Below, in pieces: positions 29,434 through 38,445 of a stretch of DNA of 64,000 nt (positions are counted from its first letter, which is position 1; the number at the start of each line of letters is the position of its first letter). Origin of the DNA: Halomonas sp. M20 (GTDB taxonomy: Bacteria; Pseudomonadota; Gammaproteobacteria; Pseudomonadales; Halomonadaceae). The notes under the pieces were generated by a model. It was not told where the DNA came from. It was given only the letters and a program-made list of their open reading frames with translations, and searched no databases. Location: NCBI RefSeq assembly GCF_020622265.1, contig NZ_JACNMQ010000002.1, positions 124,001 through 188,000 on the forward strand. Reading direction: 5' to 3'. A program made the position numbers and the translations under genes.

Positions 29434-30225
29434 TTAACTAAACGGGTTGGGGAAAACAAAGTTAAGCTTACCGCTCTCTTTGATCAACCGCTCAACCAAC
29501 TCAAATTCCTTATCAGAAGAATGATTGAATTTCTTCTCATCGACTAACAGACTATTTTTTCCCTTAAAATAATCACTATTATGCTGCGTCTTAAAAAAAG
29601 AGAAACCATACACATCCACTCTCTTTGCATCCCCTTTGAGGGCTAATATAATCGCCAACATCCCGCTTGTGGGTCTAGACTTCAGCATATCCGAGATATG
29701 ATAATATTTTTCTGGTAATAGTTTGTAAGTCCTCAAAGTCGCCCCACCTTTAATAAAATAGTTTGCAACACAATAACCCGTGCTTTCCAAATAAAAAGGG
29801 TATATAACAGCCCCAAGTCCCTTTTTTTTCCAACGTAACGGTTCTATCTTGCCGCAATTACCGACCTTACCCCCAGGCAACAGTCCATGAAACAAAATAT
29901 CGATTTTTTCCCCATAATCCACTTCTTGGCTCTGATCAAAGTCAATCATGCGGTTAAACTTCACTACCACATCGGCTTGATCTATCTTATCTCCTAACCC
30001 CTGGCCAGATAGGTCAGCAGCAGGCCCTACAATGGCTACAATTTTATTTTCAAAAAGCGAGCTGCAAGAGACTGGCTCCATATTTTTATAGAAAAGAAAC
30101 CCAAAAGGTGAAGAAATTTTAATATATAAGTAACGAAGAATTTTTTTAGCAACACCCTCTCTTTCTTCTAGTGACTTTTCAAACAAACTCTGATATTTGA
30201 CCAATCTATAAAATAGTTCATGCAC
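29434..30225 (-). CDS. GT29-like (sialyltransferase-family) glycosyltransferase
   Basis: This 263-aa protein has an L-type sialyl motif, KIVAIVGPAADLSGQGLGDK then IDQADVVVKFNR, an S-type motif RPTSGMLAIILALKGDAKRV then DVYGFSFF, and a final H-x4-E (HSSDKE, motif VS). This order is the GT29 layout. Bacterial GT29-like proteins are scattered and most are uncharacterised; no sialic-acid or Kdo synthesis gene is in the window, so donor and specificity are open. The GTG start follows AGGGGGCG. The protein lacks an obvious membrane anchor. Located in the middle of a glycan operon. Confidence 0.72.
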   Translation of the reverse strand: MHELFYRLVKYQSLFEKSLEEREGVAKKILRYLYIKISSPFGFLFYKNMEPVSCSSLFENKIVAIVGPAADLSGQGLGDKIDQADVVVKFNRMIDFDQSQEVDYGEKIDILFHGLLPGGKVGNCGKIEPLRWKKKGLGAVIYPFYLESTGYCVANYFIKGGATLRTYKLLPEKYYHISDMLKSRPTSGMLAIILALKGDAKRVDVYGFSFFKTQHNSDYFKGKNSLLVDEKKFNHSSDKEFELVERLIKESGKLNFVFPNPFS

Positions 30226-30290
30226 AACAATTTCGCCCCCTGCGTAAGGACATTATTTTTTATAAAAACAAGAGATTAGCTATACAGTAA

Positions 30291-31229
30291 TTATAGATCT
30301 ATTTTTTTAAAATACTGTATTGTTTTATGCAGCCCTTCATCCAAATCAACTACAGGCTCCCAATCGAGACTTTCCTTTGCTAACGTAATATCGGGTTTAC
30401 GTTGCAATGGATCGTCTTGTGGTAACGGCTTGAATGTCAGTTTGCTTTTACTTCCTGTGAGTTTTATCACTTTTTCTGCAAGTTCTCTCATACTGAACTC
30501 ACCGCTATTACCGAGATTCACCGGACCGCTAAAACCATTTTCTGAATTCATGAAACGTATAAATCCCTCGATGAGGTCTTCTACATAGCAAAAGCTTCGA
30601 GTCTGGCTACCATCGCCGTAGATAGTGATATCCTCACCTTTTAAGGCCTGCACTATAAAATTGCTTACCACCCGGCCATCATCGGGGTTCATGCGCGGCC
30701 CATAGGTGTTAAAAATACGTGCTACTTTGACATTCATTCCATGCTGACGGTGGTAATCGAAAAACAATGTTTCAGCGCATCGCTTTCCCTCATCATAGCA
30801 ACTTCGTGTGCCGATTGGATTGACTTTTCCCCAGTAGGACTCGCGCTGTGGATGCTCTTCAGGATCGCCATAAACTTCACTTGTAGATGCCTGAAAAATT
30901 TTTGCGCCTGTGCGCTTGGCCAAGCCGAGCATATTAATCGCGCCGTGGACACTTGTCTTGGTAGTTTGCACGGGGTCATGCTGATAATGTACAGGGCTTG
31001 CCGGACAGGCAAGGTTATATATCTCATCGACTTCGACATATAAAGGGAAAGTCACATCATGCCGCATTATTTCAAAGTACGGGCTTTCAAGTAGATGCGC
31101 TATGTTTTCTTTACGCCCCGTAAAAAAATTATCGACACAAAGCACGTCTGCGCCTTCGTGCAATAAGCGTTCACAGAGATGCGAGCCCAAGAAGCCCGCA
31201 CCACCCGTTATCAAAACTCGTTTTTTCAT
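30291..31229 (-). CDS. uxs: UDP-glucuronate decarboxylase (UDP-xylose synthase)
   Basis: The 312-aa SDR shows [75 protein letters not shown] (YxxxK) and [20 protein letters not shown]. These are diagnostic of UXS enzymes that oxidise and decarboxylate UDP-GlcA to UDP-xylose. The UDP-glucose dehydrogenase that makes UDP-GlcA is not in this window. Xylose would thus be a component of the polymer. Confidence 0.92.
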   Translation of the reverse strand: MKKRVLITGGAGFLGSHLCERLLHEGADVLCVDNFFTGRKENIAHLLESPYFEIMRHDVTFPLYVEVDEIYNLACPASPVHYQHDPVQTTKTSVHGAINMLGLAKRTGAKIFQASTSEVYGDPEEHPQRESYWGKVNPIGTRSCYDEGKRCAETLFFDYHRQHGMNVKVARIFNTYGPRMNPDDGRVVSNFIVQALKGEDITIYGDGSQTRSFCYVEDLIEGFIRFMNSENGFSGPVNLGNSGEFSMRELAEKVIKLTGSKSKLTFKPLPQDDPLQRKPDITLAKESLDWEPVVDLDEGLHKTIQYFKKIDL

Positions 31230-31346
31230 TTAGATTCCTTACAAGAAGCCTGCTAAAAAATTCTAACTTACAAGTAGTAATTAAACCCGATACTGCGCAA
31301 ATGCTATGGAACGACGCGTTTATTTTAAAAAGCCAATAAATTATTT

Positions 31347-32258
31347 TTAAATTTTTTGAGAATTCGAAGAAAGTATTTTATGACTCGCTTTCATAAAGCG
31401 TCTCATAAAATACTTTGGCGAACAAAACGCTGCTATTGAAGAATTTTTTATCGCAAAAGCATAGTGTTTATTTTTCATGTCGAGTACAGCAAACTGCGCA
31501 TGATTTTTTGCCTTTATTTCTCGCCATAGTTTCTTTTTATCCGGCTCAAACCTTTGCACTTCAAAAACATGGTAATGCAATATGTGCAATAAATTTTTCC
31601 GATGTTTTTTTACGTCCCCGGATATGTTTTCAAAACCGACAACGTATTCACCCAACACCTGGTCAATACGCACAAACCTTGCACCACAATCAGCCAGTTT
31701 TAGCCAAAAATCATAATCTTCGACTATCCTGAACTCCTTGGATTCATCAAATTCTATATTATTCCTATTTATAAAGCTTTTTCTGACTGCTACCGACGAG
31801 GTGGGACAATCATTGCCATTCCTTAACAAATCTTCATATGAATTAGTCATTAAACCGCGTGTATATATGGCACGTGTAACGCGCAGGTAATCCATATTTA
31901 TATTGAGACTATGGTAGGCAACATCGATATTTACATTTTTTTGGAGGTAATCATGTAGCACCATAAGCTTTTGGGGATACCAGAGATCGTCTGAGTCCAA
32001 CAGACAGATCCATTCACCTTTAGCTTCCGAAATGCCTTTGTTCCGAGGTGTCGCTGGCCCACCCGAATTTATCATTTTATGATAACGTATGCGTGGATCT
32101 TTTAATGTATTGACAACTTGTTGCGTATTATCAGTCGACCCATCGTCAACGACAATGGCTTCGAAATCGATAAACGACTGTGCAAGTACCGATTGAAGAG
32201 TACGCAGCAACGAGTCTGCGCGATTATAAGTTGGTATAACAACGGAGAATTTAGGCAT
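31347..32258 (-). CDS. GT2-family glycosyltransferase
   Basis: About 303 aa. It starts KFSVVIPTYNRADSLLRTLQ, then FEAIVVDDGSTDNTQQVV, GGPATPRNKGISEAKGEWIC and LLDSDDLWYP (DxD), and EFRIVEDYDFWLKLADCGAR (catalytic ED). The ATG at 32258 gives the canonical N-terminus; the frame is open to 32312 with no ribosome site there. Conserved C-terminal residues are few. Probably adds one sugar of the repeat unit at the cytosolic membrane face. Confidence 0.87.
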   Translation of the reverse strand: MPKFSVVIPTYNRADSLLRTLQSVLAQSFIDFEAIVVDDGSTDNTQQVVNTLKDPRIRYHKMINSGGPATPRNKGISEAKGEWICLLDSDDLWYPQKLMVLHDYLQKNVNIDVAYHSLNINMDYLRVTRAIYTRGLMTNSYEDLLRNGNDCPTSSVAVRKSFINRNNIEFDESKEFRIVEDYDFWLKLADCGARFVRIDQVLGEYVVGFENISGDVKKHRKNLLHILHYHVFEVQRFEPDKKKLWREIKAKNHAQFAVLDMKNKHYAFAIKNSSIAAFCSPKYFMRRFMKASHKILSSNSQKI

Positions 32259-32451
32259 AATTGGTATCAACCTGAAGTATAAAAAAAGTTTATCTGCGCT
32301 GTTCTTTAGCAAAAATACAAGATTAATTCATGGGCAGCTTAAAATCACTATCCAGATATGAAATAGTAGAACAGCAACGGCCTAAAACGATCTTCTTACG
32401 CTGGTAAAAAAGTTGATTTTCTAATATCGCGTGGATTAGAGAACCACAAAT

Positions 32452-33429
32452 TTAGTATCCAAGCCCAACGTTGACAGGAGAGTATAATTTTTTATTCTGT
32501 TCCAGTGACCTTACGTTTTTCAGAAAAATTTCTAACGCACGAGCAAGATAGAAAGGCGTAGTACCTGAAACATGGGGGGTAATCAGCACATCATCACGCT
32601 GCCAGAGTTCGGATTTGCACGGAAGTGGTTGAACCTCAAAGACATCCAAGGCAGCGCCGAACAGTTTTTTCTTGTTCAACGCGTCAATAATTGCATTCTG
32701 GCTTGTCACTCCCCCACGTGATATATCAATTACCACCGCGCCGATTTTCAGCGCCTCGAAAATGCCCTCGTTGACAACACCTTGAGTCTGGCTAGATAGT
32801 GGCAGACAAACGATGAGGTAATCCGTGCGACCAAGATGGGGAGTCATATCTTCCCAGGTAACGATATGATCGAAATGCTCTACAGTGCGAACGGTACGTG
32901 AAACACCTATTACATTCATATCAAATGCTTGCGCGCGACGAGCTACCTCACGACCTACATTACCCACCCCGAGAATCGTGACCGTTCGCTCTGTCAGCTC
33001 ATCGAGCCATATTCGCTGCCAACATCTATGCATCGACTGATGCTGGAAGCGCCCAAACTGCTTAGCGAAATGCAACATAGCCCCAATGGCATATTCACCC
33101 ATGGCGGCACTATTGACACCCGAGCTCTTGCTCATCAGGAGTTCGGTCTTGTCGAAGGGCATGGACCAGATTTTCTCGATCCCCGACGACAGAAAGTGCA
33201 GCCATTTGTAACTCTTCAGTTTTGACAAGGCTTCGGGCAACCAGGGCAATGTCGGCGTGATGATGGCGTCGTAATGCGCACCTTCGAGAACCTGTGCCGA
33301 ATTACCAGCGAATTCAACGACGGACCCAGGTAGGTTCGCCTTGAAGAAAGTGACGACTTCTTCTTTCTGGCACTCGAGAACCTCCTCCTTTTGCAAAAAG
33401 AGAACTCGCTGTAGGGGCCAGCCCGTCAT
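32452..33429 (-). CDS. D-2-hydroxyacid dehydrogenase family protein
   Basis: The 325-aa protein has the NAD-binding TVTILGVGNVGREVARRA, VVIDISRGGVTSQNAIIDAL (catalytic Arg), AALDVFEVQPLPCKSELW (catalytic Glu) and VLITPHVSGTTPFYL (catalytic His), a full set for the family. It reduces a 2-keto acid to a D-2-hydroxy acid, or the reverse. It overlaps the upstream aldolase-family gene by 4 bp (ATGA). This pairing inside a polysaccharide operon suggests synthesis of a hydroxy-acid substituent for the glycan; that is inference. Confidence 0.83.
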   Translation of the reverse strand: MTGWPLQRVLFLQKEEVLECQKEEVVTFFKANLPGSVVEFAGNSAQVLEGAHYDAIITPTLPWLPEALSKLKSYKWLHFLSSGIEKIWSMPFDKTELLMSKSSGVNSAAMGEYAIGAMLHFAKQFGRFQHQSMHRCWQRIWLDELTERTVTILGVGNVGREVARRAQAFDMNVIGVSRTVRTVEHFDHIVTWEDMTPHLGRTDYLIVCLPLSSQTQGVVNEGIFEALKIGAVVIDISRGGVTSQNAIIDALNKKKLFGAALDVFEVQPLPCKSELWQRDDVLITPHVSGTTPFYLARALEIFLKNVRSLEQNKKLYSPVNVGLGY

Positions 33430-34262
33430 GAGGAGCGCCCCTTGCGCGCAAGCTCGAATACTCGTTTCCTGAGTTTTTCTTGATTGATGAGCAGCTCTTG
33501 GGAATCGAGGTTGCGCAGATCACGCTCCTTGCTGCGCAACTTGTGCAATTCATCCTGCAGGTCGATACGACTGTGCAGTTCCTCGAGTTCATTTGCACCA
33601 CCATGAAAGGCGCGCGAGAGTATCACCCAGCGGGAGCGTAATCTGAGATGCTCACTCAAGACCCACTCCGCAGGAAGCTCTCCCGAATCGAGGCGTGCCA
33701 CCCCTCCAAAGCCGTAGGCAATACCTCGCTTCTCGAGCTCATCGATAGCAGGCTCCAGCAATCTGCCCGCCAGAGGTTCGAACAAGAAATCGAGACCCAT
33801 GGCCAAGGAGAGATCGTTTAAGCCGAAATGCACTTCATCGCGCTTACCCAGGATATCCGCATAGCTGCTTATACGAGTAAGCGCCTGAGGTGTTTCCGCC
33901 AGAAACGTTATTGGTACGCGCCCATCCACAAGACGGATAAACTCTTCGACCTCCTCGGGACTACGGAACATTGGCAACATGAGCCGAGATGCCCCGCAGG
34001 CTATACTTTCATTCACTTCCTGCGCCGTTTCGGCATATAGGGGATTGACCCTCACCATGAGTTCGGCTTTCGTCAATACTCCGGCAACGGCTGTAATATC
34101 TTCAAAGGTATGCGCCGCCTTGTGGGCCGACAGATGCTTTTGGCGCTCTTCCTTGCCCAGTACTTCCATATCCACGAAAATACGGTGCACTCCACAGGAC
34201 TCGGCATATTTCGCAATACCGGGCGACGCCGTAATTAGCATCCACTGCAGTTCGTCTGCCAT
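33426..34262 (-). CDS. HpcH/HpaI-family aldolase/lyase
   Basis: The 278-aa protein has CGVHRIFVDMEVLGKEERQ (metal-binding E in the family's DxEH/E region), LMVRVNPLYAETAQEVNESI, ASRLMLPMFRSPEEVEEFI, PITFLAETPQALTRI and EVHFGLNDLSLAMGLDFLFE (conserved NDLS loop). The C-terminal 60 residues form a charged helical extension (ELHSRIDLQDELHKLRSKER...), absent from standard HpaI. Such enzymes join pyruvate, or oxaloacetate-type donors, to aldehydes, or split the products. Coupled to the D-2-hydroxyacid dehydrogenase gene and 2 bp after the initiating transferase gene. Confidence 0.8.
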   Translation of the reverse strand: MADELQWMLITASPGIAKYAESCGVHRIFVDMEVLGKEERQKHLSAHKAAHTFEDITAVAGVLTKAELMVRVNPLYAETAQEVNESIACGASRLMLPMFRSPEEVEEFIRLVDGRVPITFLAETPQALTRISSYADILGKRDEVHFGLNDLSLAMGLDFLFEPLAGRLLEPAIDELEKRGIAYGFGGVARLDSGELPAEWVLSEHLRLRSRWVILSRAFHGGANELEELHSRIDLQDELHKLRSKERDLRNLDSQELLINQEKLRKRVFELARKGRSS

Positions 34263-34264
34263 CG

Positions 34265-34924
34265 TTACAGCTCCTTATCCTCGCCGCTGTCATCCGTTTG
34301 TCTGAGACTATCGCGATAGGCACGCCAGTTTTGCGCATCGCCGCCATAAATATCGCTACGCTTGAATACGACAACGACCGTTTTCAACATTATTTTGAAA
34401 TCGTACATGATGCTGTAATTTCTGGCATATTCCGTATCCGCCTCCAACTGCTGTAGCCAGCCAAGACTGCGGCGACCTCGAATCTGTGCCAGTCCTGTCA
34501 AACCAGGGGGCACATCGAAGCGTTCCTTATAAGCTTCGCCGACGACCTCCAGTTGCTCGGGAATGATCGGTCGTGGCCCAACGATACTCATATCACCACG
34601 AGCTATGTTCCAGAGTTGCGGTAACTCATCAAGGCTAGTGTTTCTAAGGAATCGGCCTGCACGGGTAATACGTGGATCCTGATTACTGGCGACGACCTTC
34701 TCATTATGCTGATCGATGGCGTCAGGGGCTCGATCATGCATTGAGCGAAATTTATATATTCTGAACACTTCTTGATTACGTCCAATACGGCGCTGCTTGA
34801 AGAACACAGGGCCGGGGCTATCGAGCTTTATCCATAGCATAATCAATAGAAGCAAAGGTGATACAAGTATTATCGCAAGCCCGCTTAAGCATAAATCGAC
34901 TAATCGCTTTAAAAAATCCTTCAT
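34265..34924 (-). CDS. Initiating sugar-phosphate transferase (PglC/WecP-like small PGT)
   Basis: The 219-aa monotopic protein begins [20 protein letters not shown] (re-entrant membrane helix), then [20 protein letters not shown] and [25 protein letters not shown] and [17 protein letters not shown]. It lacks the long N-terminal membrane domain of WbaP/WcaJ, placing it with small PGTs such as PglC. It transfers a sugar-1-phosphate from a UDP-sugar to undecaprenyl phosphate, the first committed step. Its ATG overlaps the stop of the upstream GT4 gene by 4 bp. Confidence 0.9.
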   Translation of the reverse strand: MKDFLKRLVDLCLSGLAIILVSPLLLLIMLWIKLDSPGPVFFKQRRIGRNQEVFRIYKFRSMHDRAPDAIDQHNEKVVASNQDPRITRAGRFLRNTSLDELPQLWNIARGDMSIVGPRPIIPEQLEVVGEAYKERFDVPPGLTGLAQIRGRRSLGWLQQLEADTEYARNYSIMYDFKIMLKTVVVVFKRSDIYGGDAQNWRAYRDSLRQTDDSGEDKEL

Positions 34925-36033
34925 ATATAACCCATTGCATTCAAGATCACTTTGTTGACTTTCTTCACGTCATACTTCTCTTCTGCAAGACGCCGAGATT
35001 CCTGCGCCATACGTCCTATTAGCGTAGGCTCGATAATGAATTTTTCCATAGCATCCGCAAGTGAATCAGCACTCCGCGGTGCAACGAGGAATCCATTGTT
35101 TCCGTCGATTACCGTCTCACGACAACCTGGCGCATCACTGGTGACAATAGCTCTTCCCATGCTCATGGCTTCTAATACGGAACGTGGCGTCCCTTCTCGA
35201 TACGAAGGCAGCACGAACACCGAGCATTTCGCCAAGCAAGGGCGGACATCGGAAACGGAGCCAATGAACTCGACACACGAGTTATTTTTCCAGTCGTCTA
35301 GTAATGCTTGATCAATCGAATGCGGTAACGACGGATCATGAGGGCCTACGGCGATGAACGTTACATCTTGGTATCGTGCCCTCAACGCTTTGGCCGCCTC
35401 GACATATTCGATGATGCCTTTCTCGGTAAGCAACCGGCCAATGAACATGAAAACCGGATTTCCGGAAGGTAGATCAGATAGCGCAAACTTCTCCGTATCA
35501 ACCCCTGAGCCATTGGTACGCACAACCTTAGCCGTATCATTTATAATTTTTAGTTGGCGGAACTCTCGTTCGTCATCTGGATTCTGAAAAAATATAACGT
35601 CATTTTGAAAAAGGCTTAATTTGTAAAGCCAAGCTACTATCTTTCGAACGAGTCCGGTTTTGACGTTTTGAGTGGTAAAGACATGCCCAAGCCCCGTGAT
35701 CATGGAAAATATCTTGGGAACGCCTGCCAGTTTGGCCGCAAGTGACCCATAAACGACGGGTTTTATCGTATAACAAAAGACCGCTTTAGGATTTTTTTTA
35801 CGCATCAACCTGAAAAGAGAGAAAAAGGTTTTAATGTCGCTCAACGGGTTAATACCTGTTCTGCCCATTTCGAAGCGAAAAATCGTAATGCCTAGCTCCT
35901 CTACTTCGGGCAAGTAATCTCGTTCGGGAACTGCGGCGGCAACAACTAGCCCCTTGGATTGCATCTCACGTATCAAATCACCGCGATTGGCTATCAAAGA
36001 GCGAGCATTGCCCGCAATGAAAAGAATATCCAA
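34921..36033 (-). CDS. GT4-family glycosyltransferase (PglA-like)
   Basis: The 370-aa GT-B enzyme has IANRGDLIREMQSKGLVVAA, KKNPKAVFCYTIKPVVYGSL, MITGLGHVFTT, then donor-domain motifs FMFIGRLLTEKGIIEYVEAA, SVFVLPSYREGTPRSVLEAM and GRAIVTSDAPGCRETV. This pattern resembles PglA, which adds GalNAc to the lipid-linked first sugar. The start is a TTG at 36033 preceded by AAGGAAATAAA. It is 1 bp from the polytopic protein upstream and overlaps the initiating transferase downstream. Confidence 0.87.
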   Translation of the reverse strand: MDILFIAGNARSLIANRGDLIREMQSKGLVVAAAVPERDYLPEVEELGITIFRFEMGRTGINPLSDIKTFFSLFRLMRKKNPKAVFCYTIKPVVYGSLAAKLAGVPKIFSMITGLGHVFTTQNVKTGLVRKIVAWLYKLSLFQNDVIFFQNPDDEREFRQLKIINDTAKVVRTNGSGVDTEKFALSDLPSGNPVFMFIGRLLTEKGIIEYVEAAKALRARYQDVTFIAVGPHDPSLPHSIDQALLDDWKNNSCVEFIGSVSDVRPCLAKCSVFVLPSYREGTPRSVLEAMSMGRAIVTSDAPGCRETVIDGNNGFLVAPRSADSLADAMEKFIIEPTLIGRMAQESRRLAEEKYDVKKVNKVILNAMGYI

Positions 36034-36034
36034 T

Positions 36035-37264
36035 TTATTTCCTTAGCTTGATTTTTAACGTGTCGAAAGAAGAGGCTGCCAAGACTACAAATAATAACAA
36101 GAATTTTGTTTTATGCCGAATTGCGGTGCCTATGTTAGTAACCCCAATTGCAAAAACGAAGGTTAAAGCGCCTAGCATTAATAACAAAGCAAGACACTCC
36201 TGCTTTCTTTTTATTCTCGACCAGCCTTTGAAAATCCTCCAGACCAAGAAAAAATACATGATGGTCGATATAAAACCTATTAAATGGTGGGGGCTACGTA
36301 TATCCCATGGAAAAGGAGAGAAAACGAAATAAACTATTCGTGCTGGTATTAGCCACGGCTGAGAAAAAGGGTCTCCAGTTGCTATTGCAGAAGGATATGC
36401 AGAGCCACCTGTAGCTTGGCGCGAAAAACGAGACTCGATCAATTCACCAACCCCTCCTGCTTGATCATCGCTCCCTACTTCTATCCCTTTTCCGAGTGAA
36501 ACGCCTCCCGCTGAAAAAGAGAATGCTAAAATAATAATCACTAAGGAAGTGGATAATTTTCCTAAATAGCTAAAATTCACCCTAGCTCCATTAAAAAAAA
36601 GCGGTATTGCGCGTAGAAACTGATAAAGCGAGTAACAACCAAGACCAACTAGCGCGCCAACCCACCCGGGGTGAATACTCGTCGCGACCCCAAAAAAACC
36701 TAAAGAGAAAAATATACTGACTTGTGACTCTTCACGTAACCATTTTGTTAAAAAATAAAGGCCAACTGCAAATGCCAAAATCGAAATTTCTTCGCGAAGA
36801 GCTATAGCTGAATTAAAAGCGGCAAACGGATAAAGTGCAAGAATCGAACTTCCCCATTGCGCGGCAACTCGACCCCACATTTTATAAATTACAACACCAG
36901 TAATAAATACTATCAGTGTTCCTGAAAGAACATTCAAGAAAGGCAACATCAACTCATGATAACCAAATATCTTGTAAAAAACCCCACCAAAAGCGCTGTA
37001 ATTTTTTGAGCTTCCTGGCTCGAAATTAGCTAGCAAATCGCTCCAACTTAACGCTGACCATAAGCGCGCTTGGTCTGTAAAAGTACCAGCATCAGAACCA
37101 CCAGGTATCGCAAAAAACCCGTAATAGTCCGCATATACTAATGCTAGTCTAAATATCAAAGCAATAAGCACAATTTCAGCTAAAAATTTATAGCGTATTT
37201 TTGCATATAACACTATGAATAAGCATAAAGCACACAGCAAAACAAGAAGCAAATAAGTAGCCAT
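36035..37264 (-). CDS. Polytopic membrane protein, candidate Wzy-type polymerase
   Basis: The 409-aa protein has about 10-11 hydrophobic segments (first two at residues 3-20 and 26-45), and a long hydrophilic loop around residues 255-305 (GGVSLGKGIEVGSDDQAGGV...). The early loop GGSDAGTFTDQARLW resembles the first periplasmic loop of GT-C-type transferases, which is an alternative reading. Position inside a Wza/Wzc operon, without another polymerase gene in the window, makes Wzy the best guess. A/T-rich compared with wza-wzc. Confidence 0.6.
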   Translation of the reverse strand: MATYLLLVLLCALCLFIVLYAKIRYKFLAEIVLIALIFRLALVYADYYGFFAIPGGSDAGTFTDQARLWSALSWSDLLANFEPGSSKNYSAFGGVFYKIFGYHELMLPFLNVLSGTLIVFITGVVIYKMWGRVAAQWGSSILALYPFAAFNSAIALREEISILAFAVGLYFLTKWLREESQVSIFFSLGFFGVATSIHPGWVGALVGLGCYSLYQFLRAIPLFFNGARVNFSYLGKLSTSLVIIILAFSFSAGGVSLGKGIEVGSDDQAGGVGELIESRFSRQATGGSAYPSAIATGDPFSQPWLIPARIVYFVFSPFPWDIRSPHHLIGFISTIMYFFLVWRIFKGWSRIKRKQECLALLLMLGALTFVFAIGVTNIGTAIRHKTKFLLLFVVLAASSFDTLKIKLRK

Positions 37265-37344
37265 AATTCACCCAACAAGGTTAGCGTTAGCGAGTTGTTA
37301 TTAAATCTTTAATTTTAATAACAACTCTCAACTCTAAAACTCTC

Positions 37345-38427
37345 CTATAAATTTTTATAGAGAGTTAAGTGCTCGTTTACGCTGCGCTCTATTTCATAGT
37401 GACTGGATAAAACAAGTGCCGACTTTGAAAGTCTCAATCTTAGCTCTTTATCATTTATTAACAAACTACATTTTTCAGAAAAATTCTGCACATCATCTGC
37501 ATTTACTACAAAACCTGACTTACATTTCTCAACAACCTCACCGCAGCTACCAACGTCGGTAACGACTGCGGGTACGCCTAAAAGGCTCGCTTCAATTAAA
37601 GAAATTGGCAATCCTTCGTAATGCGATGTAGTAACAAAGATATCGGCAGATTTTAGTAATCTAGGGATATCATTGCACTGCCCTAAAAACTTAAAACGAT
37701 CCTCGACTTTACGCTCTACCACTTTTTCCTCTAAAATTTTTCTGTATTCTTTCTTCCCTTCTCCGGCAACTAGTATTTTAAAATTTTCATTTTTTTCTTT
37801 AAGTTTTACAGCAACTTCTATAAGCATTTCGTAATTTTTAGCATGCATTAACCGCCCTGTCGCCACAATCGTTACTGTATTGCTGTCACTTTCAACCCTT
37901 GGCTTTATATTACCATTTAATCTCTCACTATCTACCGCATTATCAATACGTGCAACCTCATGATTGGTATACCCTTCTAATATTTCTTTACATTTTTTAG
38001 ATATACCTATATATCTACCCACCCTAAGATTATATAGCTTGAAAATAAAAACAGGCGCACCTGGAATTATACTATGATGTGTGTATACAACCTTGCTCCT
38101 AAAAGCACTTAAATAAACCATGGCGTAGTGCAAATGCGCATGCACAACATCAGGCTTTAAGGTATTAAGCAACTTTCCTACTTTTAAAAAATTCAACAAT
38201 AAATCTTTTTTTGAACGAGAACCCAAAATTTTATAGTCAATACCGTTTTCTTTTAATTCATTTAGAAATTTTTTTTCAAACTCAATGTCGCGACCAATGC
38301 TTTTTGCGTCAGTTAAAAAAATTATTAATACGCTATGCCCTTGACGAGCCATATGAATACAAAGGTCACGCACGTATATTTCGGCCCCCCCCGAAGCGGG
38401 GCTAGAAATAAAATGTAATATCTTCAT
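37345..38427 (-). CDS. GT4-family glycosyltransferase
   Basis: The 360-aa GT-B protein starts KILHFISSPASGGAEIYVRD, with VVHAHLHYAMVYLSAF, VVYTHHSIIPGAP, VTIVATGRLMHAKNYEMLIE (donor domain), DIFVTTSHYEGLPISLIEAS and LGVPAVVTDVGSCGEVV (E-x7-E nucleotide-sugar motif). The ATG at 38427 is preceded by TTGGAATTGC; a TTG four codons earlier is less likely. Markedly A/T-rich, in keeping with the neighbouring glycosyltransferase genes. Confidence 0.87.
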   Translation of the reverse strand: MKILHFISSPASGGAEIYVRDLCIHMARQGHSVLIIFLTDAKSIGRDIEFEKKFLNELKENGIDYKILGSRSKKDLLLNFLKVGKLLNTLKPDVVHAHLHYAMVYLSAFRSKVVYTHHSIIPGAPVFIFKLYNLRVGRYIGISKKCKEILEGYTNHEVARIDNAVDSERLNGNIKPRVESDSNTVTIVATGRLMHAKNYEMLIEVAVKLKEKNENFKILVAGEGKKEYRKILEEKVVERKVEDRFKFLGQCNDIPRLLKSADIFVTTSHYEGLPISLIEASLLGVPAVVTDVGSCGEVVEKCKSGFVVNADDVQNFSEKCSLLINDKELRLRLSKSALVLSSHYEIERSVNEHLTLYKNL

Positions 38428-38445
38428 CTGCAATTCCAAAATTGT

